64,000 bases of DNA. Origin: Stomoxys calcitrans (taxonomy: Eukaryota; Arthropoda; Insecta; Diptera; Muscidae). The notes beneath the pieces are model-generated. The model was not told where the DNA came from, did no database searches, and was given only the letters and a program-made list of their open reading frames with translations. A program made the position numbers and the translations under genes. Every line of letters begins with the position of its first letter. The stretch's first letter is position 1. Below, one piece after another: positions 55,126-64,000 of the stretch. The DNA is taken from NCBI RefSeq assembly GCF_963082655.1, contig NC_081553.1, positions 192,405,873-192,469,872 on the forward strand. Reading direction: 5' to 3'.

Positions 55126-56919
55126 ACAAGTAAAAGCGTACTAAGTTCGGCAGGGCCGAATCTTATATACCCTTCACCATGGATCGCATTTGTCGAGTTC
55201 TTTTCCCGGCATCTCTTTTAAGGCACAAAAGGATATAAGAAAAGATTTGCTCTGCTATTATAGCGATATCAAGATATGGTCCGGTTTGGACCACAATCAA
55301 ATTATATGTTGAAGACCTGAGAAAAATGTCAGCCAATTCGAATAAGAATTGCGCCCTTTGGGGGCTCAAGAAGTGAGAGAGATCGATTTTTATGGGAGCT
55401 GTATCGGGCTATAGACCGATTCAGACCATAATGTTGTATGTTGATGGTCATGAGAGGATCCGTCGCACAAAATTTCAGGCAAATTGGATAAGAGTTGCGA
55501 CCTCAAGAGGCTCAAGAAGTCAAGATACCAGATCGGTTTATATGACAGCTAAATCACGTTATGAACCGACTTGAACCATATTTGACACAGTTATTGAAAG
55601 TAAGAATAAAATACGTCATGCAAAATTTCAGCCAAATCGGATAGAAATTGCGACCTCTAGAAGCTCAAGAAGTCAAGTCCCAAGATCTGTTTATATCACA
55701 GCTATATCAGGTTATGAACCGATTTGAATCCTACTTGGCACAGTTATTGGATATCACAACAAAATACTTCATGCAAAAATTCATTCAAATCGGATAAGAA
55801 TTGCGCCCTCTAGAGGCTCAAGAAGTCAAGACCCAAGATCAGTTCATATGACAGCTATATCAGGTTATGGACCGATTTGAACCCTACTTGGCACAGTTGG
55901 TGGATATCATAACAAAATACTTCGTGCAAAAATTCATTCAAATCGGATAAGAATTGGGCCCTCTAGAGGCTCAAGAAGTCAAGACCCAAGATCGGTTTAT
56001 ATGACAGCTATATCAGGTTATCATCCGATTTGAACCATACTTGGTACAGTTGTTGGATATCTTAACAAAGTACTTCGTGCTAAAATTCATTCAAATCGGA
56101 TAAGAATTGCGCCCTCTAAAGGCTCAAAAAGTCAAGACCCAAGATCGGTTTATATGACAGCTATATCAGGTTATGGACCGATTTGAACCATACTTGGCAC
56201 AGTTATTGGATATCATAACAAAACAGGTCGTTCAAAATTTCATTCCAATCGGATAAGAATTGGGCACTCTAGGCTCAAGAAGTCAAGACCCAAGATCGGT
56301 TTATATGACAGCTATATCAGGTTATGGACCGATTTAAACCATACTTGGCAAAGTTGTTGGATATCATAACAAAACACGTCGTGTAAAAATTCATTAAAAT
56401 CGGATAAGAATTGGGCCCTCTAGAGGCTCAAGATGTCAAGACCCAAGATCGGTTTATATGACAGCTATATCAGGTTATGGACCGATTCGAACCATACTTG
56501 GCGCAATTGTTGGATATCATAACAAAACACGTCGTGCAAAATTTCATTCCAATTGGATAAGAATTGCACACTCTAAAAGGCTCAAGAAGTCAAGACCCAA
56601 GATCGGTTTATATGGCAGCTATATCAAAACATGGACCAATATGGCCCATTTACAATACCAACCGACCTACACTAATAAAAAGTATTTGTGCAAAATTACA
56701 AGCGGCTAGCTTTATTCCTTCGGAAGTTAGCGTGCTTTCGACAGACAGACGAACGGACGGACGGACGGACAGATGGACGGACATGGCTAGATCGACATAA
56801 GATGTCGCGACGATCAAGAATATATATACTTTATGGGGTCTAAGACGAATATTTCGAGTAGTTACAAACAGAATGACGAAATTAGTATACCCCCTATCCT
56901 ATGGTGGAGGGTATAAAAA
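55126..56919 (+). mobile_element. Family E (E1a), best complete copy, 1794 bp
   Basis: Left end ACAAGTAAAAGCGTACTAAG, palindrome TTCGGCAGGGCCGAA (one mismatch), TTATATACCCTTCACCATGG, the E1a block GAGTTCTTTTCCCGGCATCT, then about nine monomers. Unit starts (GATCGGTTTATATG) at 55990, 56143, 56294, 56447 and 56601 give intervals of 153, 151, 153 and 154 bp. The right part has GACAGACAGACGAACGGACG, AAGAATATATATACTTTATG and the end CCTATGGTGGAGGGTATAAA. No coding capacity. Confidence 0.93.
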
Positions 56920-57957
56920 TCACAAAGAAATGAAATGGTAAAGACTGAAGATAAAGCCAATTAACCAAAAAACCATGTTGCCACTGATAAGCCACACATG
57001 CAGAATGAATGAATGAATGAGTGGCTGGGATTTCCTCTTCGCTAGGGATTTTATATATATGTTTTTTTTTTTTTTGGAAAGGCCAGGTTTGTTAAGCCTC
57101 TTGTCGCAAATTAATCATAACATAGAGAGGCTAGCACTGCCTTAGACATGTAAAACTGAATTTTTGGTGAATCAGCTGGAGAAAACATACTCATTAGATT
57201 TTGTGTTAAGATATTTGTTATTGCAATTGTTTTTGGCTAAATTGTAATATGGGTCCATTCATGTTGCCAAGTGTCATGGTTGATTGGCTCCAAATCAATT
57301 TGTCTAAGCGAAAGTATATCATAACTTGACGCTTGTGTCTTAAGTCTTTTGTTTCAATTTACACCGTAAAAGACCAGACAATCAATTAGCCCCATTGAAA
57401 TTGGCCATTGGCTGCCAAGTTTAATGTTCAATACATTGTTATCCCCTGAAAGTGACTGAGCTATTATTGTAAATTAAAAAAGGAAAAATATTGAAAAGAG
57501 AAATTTGATATATAACGGCAGTTCTAAATCACATTTTATGAATTTTTCCATTCAATGTGAATTTTGAATGTGCACATTGTGTGAACACAAAAATGGAATC
57601 GCCCATATGAGATGATATGCATACACTCTCTTCACATTTCACATTCATATCACATGGCAAAACGCATTTTGCTTTTCTGCGATTAGGTAACAATGTTCCA
57701 CAAATGTACATTTGTATATTCCTTTATGAGTAGATACAAGCATTTGAATCTCTTTATCATCTCAATAATCTAAAGCACACAACAAACAAAGGCAAAAAGA
57801 AAGGGATTAAAGAAAACAAAAACTATTTTTCAAACAAATTAAGGCAAAGATTGTGATCTTTTTATACGGCAGTAAGCAAGCGATGAATACATTTCTTAGC
57901 CTAGAAATATGCGCACATTTATACAAATGTTTTGAAAAATGCAAGATTGTATGTAAA
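56920..57957. other. Quiet AT-rich region with one CTTAAG motif copy
   Basis: (GAAT)n near 57003-57022; TGTGTCTTAAGTCTTTTGTT at 57334-57353 is the recurring motif on minus. No gene found. Confidence 0.58.
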
Positions 57958-58198
57958 TATTGGGTTGCCCAAAAAGTAATTGCGGATTTTTTAAAAGAAA
58001 GTAAATGCATTTTTAATAAAACTTAGAATGAACTTTAATCAAATATACTTTTTTTTACACTTTTTTTCTAAAGCAAGCTAAAAGTAACAGCTGATAACTG
58101 ACAGAAGAAAGAATGCAATTATAGAGTCACAAGCTGTGAAAAAATTTGTCAACGCCGACTATATGAAAAATCCGCAATTACTTTTTGGGCAACCAATA
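57958..58198 (+). mobile_element. Mariner-like miniature element (family M, copy 6)
   Basis: Body 57960-58196 flanked by TA. The right end has lost one C (GCAACCAA). Confidence 0.92.
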
Positions 58199-58279
58199 TA
58201 TATGAATGTTATATAATACTGTTATGAGTGATTTATAAATCATTAAGAAAAGATCATTTTTGTATCCATCCACATTGGA

Positions 58280-58460
58280 TTAGGTGCCAAACTCACGTTT
58301 AATCGGTCTCTTAATAAAATCGTGCTTCAGGTATTGATACACGGTCAGATATACAAGATAGCACCAGCTCCGTCTTATTTGGAGCTGTTGCTCTCTAGTA
58401 TATCTGCAGCGCGTTTTTATTAAAAGACCGATCATAATTAAACTTGAGTTTGTCACCTTA
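58280..58460. mobile_element. Small inverted-repeat element, 175 bp
   Basis: Arms 58283-58319 and 58414-58457 are inverted copies: GGTGCCAAACTCACGTTTAA and ATCGGTCTCTTAATAAAA against their complement on the right. TTA occurs at both edges (58280-58282, 58458-58460) and could be a target duplication. The centre contains GGAGCTGTTGCTC. No coding capacity. A different family from M. Confidence 0.78.
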
Positions 58461-59695
58461 AGTTAGGTTAGATTGAATGGGTTGCCCACCAAAGGTGAGT
58501 TCACTCGGAGGCCTGTTTGGCTCATTGTGGTACCCTAGAGAGAGAAAGGGAAGAGAAAGAAAATGTGAGACCTCGTACTAGAGCTTATACACAAATAAAT
58601 GTAAAAGACAGGAGGAGTGGGAAAACCCCGAGCGGGGGGTGAAGAACCGCCCGTTCCTACGCAAGCGCAGATCTACCTACGCCGGAGCTTGTGGCACCCC
58701 CCCCTCGGAAACATCGTGTTCCCTCAACAAACCTCAGGAGACATACCAGAGGTACGTTTGCAGGTTAACCCAGATCACAGAAGAAACGGCTCCCCAGAAA
58801 GGAGAGTCTACGTCTCAGCAGACCCGAACAGGAACATAGCAGGTGTTCAATAGACTCCTCCTTATCCACATAGAGGCAACTCCTACAGAAGTCATTGTGC
58901 GCTCATCCCATACGCGCTGCAATGCGGCCTATGGCACAGTGTCCAGTTATGACCCCTGTCAAAGTACTCATCGACCTCTTATCGAACGCCAGCAACTACC
59001 TCGTCCTCCTCCGGTCGATGACTGGTCATAGCGCCTTCGCATTCCGGCAACCATCTACCGAGTCCCACCTCGTCACCGACGCCACGCTGGCCATCCCATC
59101 TATTGTGTTAAGTAGCTCGACAAATGGCACGTAGGCAAGACCGATGACTGGTCCACCCGGCGCAGACGAACCCTTCTTGGAGCACTAGCCCGCCCTCTCA
59201 TTTCCGGGAATACCCTCATGCCCAGGATCCCATGTCAGTGTCACATAGTGGGCCCAGAGTTACTCCAAACAATCCTATCCAGGGACTCCAAACAATCCTC
59301 CACGTATCTCGATCTCATCATCCTTAACCCAAAGTCATGGAGCACCGCCAAGTTCCAAATATAGGCCCCAATGGGCTGCATATCCAGCATCGCCTCTGTG
59401 GACCTTCTCGAACTCCCTCGTACGCGTCCTCTTCCCTACGGCATCCCACCGTACCAGTGCTCCATAGGCCAGTACTGGTCTCGCGATGGTGGTATACAAT
59501 CAATAAATCATCCCGGGATTCACCCCTCACTTCCTACGGCTTCCTTTCTCGGTGTTCCTCTTCTAGGACAGTTTCAAATCGAGGACTATGCCTAGGTACT
59601 TCACCTTCTTCGACAGCCGTGGGGTGACCCCATCCAAGGACGGGAGTCTGAAATCCGGTATCTTATATCTTGGCACCTTGTGGCACCTTAATTCA
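58461..59695 (-). mobile_element. Family C copy 2: 3' half and tail
   Basis: 3' tail on minus: CCATTCAATCTAACCTAACT at 58461-58480, then decayed coding sequence with RT thumb phrases at 59400-59690 (RDQYWPMEHW in one frame; TGVGGATG-type decay elsewhere). GC-rich like the copy at 41695-43419. Confidence 0.72.
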
Positions 59696-59716
59696 ATGTG
59701 AATGATAATACAAGAT

Positions 59717-59975
59717 ACGGGAGTTCAGACTTCCGTCCTTGGATGGATTCCCCCTACAGCTGTCGATAGAGGCGAAGAACCTTGGCATAGTTCTCGATTC
59801 GAAGCTGTCCTGGAAGAGGAATACGGAGGTAAGAAGCCGTAACGCATTATGCGCTTTTTACTCCTGCAAGAGAATGTTCGGTAGGTGGTGGGAGGTAACC
59901 TCGAAGATCATTTATTGGATGTATACTGCCATTATGAGACCAGCGCTGACCTATGCCCAGTGGTGGGAATTGTAT
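59717..59975 (+). pseudogene. Family C RT thumb, plus strand
   Basis: Reads LQLSIEAKNLGIVLDSKLSW, KRNTEVRSRNALCAFYSCKR, MFGRWWEVTSKIIYWMYTAI and MRPALTY. It faces away from the minus-strand copy to its left, and the two are homologous head to head. Confidence 0.83.
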
Positions 59976-60545
59976 GGAAAGAGCGGCCAAAAATACATAA
60001 AAGCCACATTTATTACCCCATTTTGCTGAAATTTGGAACGATGAGTTGTTCCTACCAATGTCCGAACCGATTATGGTTCAAATTGGACTATATTTCGATA
60101 TAGCTGCCATATAGATCGATCTGCCGATTTTTATACCCACCACCATAGGATTGGGGTATACTAATCTAGTCATTCCGATTGTAAGACCTCGAAATATTGA
60201 ATAAGGGTCCCATTAAGTATACATTCTTGATCGTTTAGACATACTGAGTCGATCTAGCCATGTCCGTCCCCGTCCGTCCGTCTGTCGAAATCACGATAGC
60301 AGTCGAACGCGTAAAGCTAGCCGCTTGAAATTTTGCACAAATGCTTAGTATTGATGTAGGTCATTGACGATTGCAAATGGGCCATATCGGTCCAGATTTA
60401 GATTTGGCTTCTACATCAACCGATCTCCCGATTTGACTTCTTGAGGCCCTAGAAACCGCATTTCTTGTTCGAGTTGGCTGAAATTTTGATCATAGTGTTC
60501 TGTTATGACTTCCACCAACTGTGTTAAGTACGTTTCAAATCGGTT
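59976..60545 (-). mobile_element. Family E pieces before family B
   Basis: 59990-60127 is an isolated E2-type monomer (ATATAGCTGCCATATAGATC). At 60128 a new right end starts (TTATACCCACCACCATAGGA), with CCATGTCCGTCCCCGTCCG and one monomer, cut at CAAATCGGTTAACGATAGGA where family B begins. Confidence 0.82.
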
Positions 60546-60615
60546 AACGATAGGAAACCTGGAAGGAATGGAAGAAGTTTCCGATCGTATACCTGCGAGG
60601 TTACTTGAAGTCGTG

Positions 60616-61317
60616 TACTGCTGCCGTAGGCACTGCTGCCGTAGGCACTGCTGCCGTAGGCACTGCTGCCGTAGGCACTGCTGCCGTAGGCACTGCTGCC
60701 GTAGGCACTGCTGCCGTAGGCACTGCTGCCGTAGGCACTGCTGCCGTAGGCACTGCTGCCGTAGGCACTGCTGCCGTAGGCACTGCTGCCGTAGGCACTG
60801 CTGCCGTAGGCACTGCTGCCGTAGGCACTGCTGCCGTAGGCACTGCTGCCGTAGGCACTGCTGCCGTAGGCACTGCTGCCGTAGGCACTGCTGCCGTAGG
60901 CACTGCTGCCGTAGGCACTGCTGCCGTAGGCACTGCTGCCGTAGGCACTGCTGCCGTAGGCACTGCTGCCGTAGGCACTGCTGCCGTAGGCACTGCTGCC
61001 GTAGGCACTGCTGCCGTAGGCACTGCTGCCGTAGGCACTGCTGCCGTAGGCACTGCTGCCGTAGGCACTGCTGCCGTAGGCACTGCTGCCGTAGGCACTG
61101 CTGCCGTAGGCACTGCTGCCGTAGGCACTGCTGCCGTAGGCACTGCTGCCGTAGGCACTGCTGCCGTAGGCACTGCTGCCGTAGGCACTGCTGCCGTAGG
61201 CACTGCTGCCGTAGGCACTGCTGCCGTAGGCACTGCTGCCGTAGGCACTGCTGCCGTAGGCACTGCTGCCGTTGGCACTGCTGCCGTAGGCACTGCTGCC
61301 GTAGGCACTGCTGCCGG
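60616..61317. repeat. 15-bp minisatellite, 46.8 units, inside family B
   Basis: CACTGCTGCCGTAGG is repeated without length change over 702 bp. Only two deviations are seen: the first unit begins with T, and 61273 is T for A. The ancestral text in other copies is GAGGCACTGCTGCCATCGGC. The native frame would read ALLP then TAG in every unit, so the array cannot extend the original protein. The other frames are open by chance, giving CCRRH, AVGTA and AAVPT repeats. Confidence 0.96.
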
Positions 61318-61790
61318 ATTGACAGAACTCTGGTACTGGAAGATCATGCTACACAGATGGATCAAAGCTGAGAACCCAGGGACTGAGATCTGTTTTAGAC
61401 TGCCGGACCATAATACGGTCCTGCAGGCGTAGGTGCGAGCGATCACGAAATTAGTGAAGTGGTGTGGTATAAATGCGAGGACGTCAAGTGAGAATATTTT
61501 TATGGCCAGTAAATTGGCCATCAGCGTAATAACAGCCAAGACTGTATGATCACATGTACTATGCGACCCTTCTCTGAGGATGGCACGATCCCCATCGTTA
61601 GGTTGCCGGGCCTTAGCGGAATAAGGGTGAATGAATGAGCAGACGATTTGGCAGTGAAGGCCACAAAACTGCCGTCAATGAAATTGGTTAACCCGAAGTC
61701 TTTCGGGTTGAGGCAGTTGAGGCAAGATAAGGACGTGGGCAAAGAACATATATGTAACACTGCGGAACAGCAAAACGGTCGGTAGGATGA

Positions 61791-61878
61791 TGAACATCCT
61801 ATGGAGAGATCTGGATCGTGAGAGGACGAGGCTATGAACATCCTATGGAGAGATCCGGATCGTGAGAGGAATAGGCTA
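61791..61878. repeat. 44-bp direct duplication in family B copy 7
   Basis: TGAACATCCTATGGAGAGAT starts at 61791 and 61835 and the two units match to GGCTAT with few changes. It repeats the segment coding for WRDPDRER. Confidence 0.93.
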
Positions 61879-62334
61879 TTACTGAAAAAAAGTCAAAAGA
61901 AGGTCAGTATAATTTTCGTTATTTCAACGGGACACATAGAACTACGAGCATACTTATGCAGAATCGTTGAGGCAAGTGATAGCATGTGTAGGACTTGTGG
62001 GAAGTTTGATGAGATGTAAGAGCATTTCCTATGTCATTGCCTGGCTTTCGCGGCTAATAGACACCGTCACTTAGGTGCGGAAACAATACCAGACATGAAC
62101 CAAATTAGGGGTGTGGTATGGAAAACAATTAAAGATTTTGTAGGTAGCAAGGAATTTTAACTTAAATTTTCTTTTTCGAGGTTAGTTTTTAGTATTGAGA
62201 GTGCACAACAAGCCGATTATTGGCATAGGTGGCATGGGGCGAATACATGGTAGCATGGGGCGAATACATAGCCGCACCATCTTTACAACCTAACCTTAAG
62301 CAATCTAAATGAATCAACGTTAGGAACTAGAATC

Positions 62335-62427
62335 CATTTTCCTTCTTCTGTTCCTGTGGTATCACTATGGGCAAAAACGTCTAAGTGAGTCTGATGGCAG
62401 ACTGTCACTTAAACCTATCCTAACCTA
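62335..62427 (+). mobile_element. Family A 3' tail fragment
   Basis: GTGAGTCTGATGGCAGACTG then TCACTTAAACCTATCCTAAC. Same end as at 32900-32985. Confidence 0.83.
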
Positions 62428-62681
62428 CAAATGCAAATTTTGCGCATGAACATTCCACTAAGGAACAGGGGCAAACTTCTCACATATCAATGAGTGCAGT
62501 CCGATACAAGTCTAAGCTCAATGATAAGGGTCCTCCTTTTTATAGCCGAGTCCGAACGGCGTGCCGCAGTGCGACACCTCTTTGGAGAGAAGTTTTACAT
62601 GGCATAGTATCTCACAAATGTTGCCAACATTAGGAGGGACATGCTAACCTCTACGCTACGGTGGCCTCCTATCCTAACCTA
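62415..62681 (-). mobile_element. tRNA-derived SINE (family S, copy 13) inserted in a retrotransposon tail
   Basis: Body 62428-62668, flanked by perfect CTATCCTAACCTA at 62415-62427 and 62669-62681. The B box and part of the head are deleted (AACATTAGGAGGG joins ACATGCTAACC), while the A-box end CTACGCTACGGTGGCC remains. Confidence 0.88.
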
Positions 62682-62689
62682 ACCAACCA

Positions 62690-63730
62690 AAAAATTTCTC
62701 TGATCACACTAAACAATTTAGTTTTTAGTCTCAAATATCTAAAGATCTCCCCATTTGCATATAACTTTCCATTTTTTTTTTTGCCATAAATGCATACCCT
62801 TTTAAAATTGCATCAAAGTTTGACCCCATGTTAAATATCGGTGATTTTGGAAACATTAAGCAATTACCCCATCTTGGCCATTGCAAGAAAGCCACATATT
62901 AAGTGTCATTAAAAAACACTACACCCAAGTCTATAGTTAGCGGAAGCCTCTGCTAAATTATTTCATAATTTTTCAAACATGGAATCATTCATCCTTGCTT
63001 TACAACCGCCATAGCGTAAATAACAAGTTTGTGCTGGATATCATCGATATGAGAGAAACCTCATTGCAATAGTATTTCCATATTTTAGCATAATTGAAGA
63101 ATGTCTATATAACAACGAAAACTTCTGTCTGTAAACAACTATGAGAGTTTTCCATATACCAAGCCTTACCCAAAATCAAGATGGGTCCAAATTCTCAAAA
63201 CGCTGGTGATGCAGGTCTCACAATGCAAAACGAATAACGACTACAATAAAATCAAGGAAAACAAATTTCTATTTCGTTTACAATTATTGATTTGGTGGCT
63301 AAGAAAGCATCCGCTATGTCTTGCTATGATCACCAGCACCATCCTCACTGTCAGTGGCTGTCGGAAATGTGGAATTGTGGAAGCTGTATCATGTTGCTGG
63401 TGTACCATGTACTATGCGACAACAATGCGCTAACAATGAATGACGATGACTATTCCAAGGATGAGCCCAAAATAATTTTTCAAATGGTGAATTCATGGGG
63501 TCAGGCAAAGGACAGGGCAGATTCATCGAACAGTGGCTTATTTCAAACGACAAGGACATTTTTGGGTAAAAATTAAACATGGAATTATTTAAGACAACCA
63601 AGGTTAAAAATTTTAAACTGAAATTTGTTTGCCAATTTTTTATAAAAATTTTATACAAAAATAAATATTTTATCCAAAAACCATCCCACTGTGCCTATAA
63701 ATTTCCCCTTTGACAACAACGACAAAAGAA
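62690..63730. other. AT-rich spacer
   Basis: Frames of 75-94 codons at 63206-63576 overlap one another and show no domain. No repeat family recognised. Confidence 0.5.
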
Positions 63731-63733
63731 ACA

Positions 63734-63847
63734 AGTAACAAGTAAAAGCCTGCTAAGTTCGGCCGGGTCGAATCTTTGGAACCCACCACCATGGATTCTG
63801 CTAAAAATTTATGTAAACTAAATTTAGTTGAAGGATATAATCTTATT
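63734..63847 (+). mobile_element. Family E (E1b) left-end fragment
   Basis: ACAAGTAACAAGTAAAAGCC (terminal bases doubled), hairpin TTCGGCCGGGTCGAA, CCCACCACCATGGATTCTGC, then a jump into the next E. Confidence 0.83.
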
Positions 63848-64000
63848 ATACTCACCACCATAGGATGGGGGTATACTAATCTAGTGATTTCGTTTGTAAC
63901 ACCTCGAAATATTGATCTAGAACCCCATATAGTCTATATATTTTTGATCGTCTCGACATTCTAAGTCGAACTAGCCATGTCCGTCCGTCTGTCGAAATAA
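63848..64000 (-). mobile_element. Family E right end, running off the window
   Basis: TATACTCACCACCATAGGAT, CTAATCTAGTGATTTCGTTT and CCATGTCCGTCCGTCTGTCG. The rest lies beyond 64000. Inserted head to head with the previous fragment. Confidence 0.85.

Larger units (their letters stand above)
60546..62300 (+). mobile_element. Family B copy 7: linker with minisatellite, RNase H, C-terminus, tail
   Basis: Starts in the linker (ATIGNLEGMEEVSDRIP, 60546-60600), then a 15-bp minisatellite, then the RNase H start (AENPGTEICFRLPDHNTVLQ, 61365-61430), KWCGINARTSSENIF, and the C-terminal part (WRDPDRERNRLLLKKSQKKV, 61850-61910; MCRTCGKFDEM, 61985-62018). Stop after VGSKEF at 62158, and tail to AACCTAACC at about 62291. 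Frames are broken. Confidence 0.87.

Noticed and set aside
60505..61539. Three long frames (275-312 codons) with CCRRH, AVGTA or AAVPT repeats
   Set aside because: They are translations of the 15-bp minisatellite in frames other than the native one; the array is inside a dead retrotransposon.
63206..63576. Overlapping 75- and 94-codon frames
   Set aside because: Two frames overlap on the same strand and a third on the opposite strand; no domain recognised.

Overview
This 64 kb window looks like intergenic, repeat-dense DNA from a higher (calyptrate/muscoid) fly. That placement is an inference from the AT-rich background, from non-LTR retrotransposons of the Jockey superfamily in many decayed copies, from mariner-type miniature elements, and from a large interspersed repeat whose style I associate with muscid genomes. 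No convincing intact host gene, rRNA or functional tRNA was found. Almost every long open frame is either a decayed retrotransposon domain or an accidental frame through a repeat.

The repeats fall into a few families, named here for convenience. Family A: RNase H-bearing non-LTR element (main copies 1700-2850 minus and 20341-22978 minus). Family B: a second RNase H-bearing non-LTR element whose pieces let its layout be reconstructed: ORF1, a tandem block of about 41-residue repeats, endonuclease, reverse transcriptase, linker, RNase H, and a 3' tail ending in CCTAA-like repeats (9379-11256, 12824-14212, 14822-16306, 22979-24180, 37890-39310, 51766-53745, 60546-62300). Family C: a third such element (41695-43419, 58458-59975). 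Family D: a Jockey-clade reverse transcriptase (356-1715). Family S: a tRNA-derived SINE of about 310 bp with Pol III A and B boxes and, in several copies, target-site duplications of up to 15 bp (14 full or partial copies). Family M: mariner-like miniature elements with 32-bp inverted ends and TA duplications (6 whole, 2 solo ends). Family E: the dominant repeat, 0.5-1.8 kb, with a hairpin near each end and an internal tandem array of 153-bp monomers; three subfamilies (E1a, E1b, E2) differ in end and monomer sequence.

Layout: 1-3480 A, D, S and E remnants; 4095-6971 two E copies; 6991-7960 a foldback element with a SINE in one arm; 8530-11471 an E copy interrupted by B; 11472-12823 quiet AT-rich DNA; 12824-18537 B and E remnants, including a palindrome; 18805-28412 M, S, A, B, a mariner relic and local tandem repeats; 28413-30980 quiet DNA with an 82-bp array; 30981-39650 E, M and a cluster of S; 39651-41374 quiet; 41375-49976 S, C and E; 49977-51235 quiet; 51236-56919 E, B ORF1, M, and the best complete E; 56920-62690 M, a small inverted-repeat element, C, E, and B with a 702-bp 15-mer minisatellite; 62690-64000 quiet DNA and an E copy running off the end.

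The most interesting signals are the SINE family with its nested insertions, the hairpin-ended E family, the 15-bp minisatellite born inside a retrotransposon, and a short motif built on CTTAAG that recurs in the otherwise repeat-free spacers.
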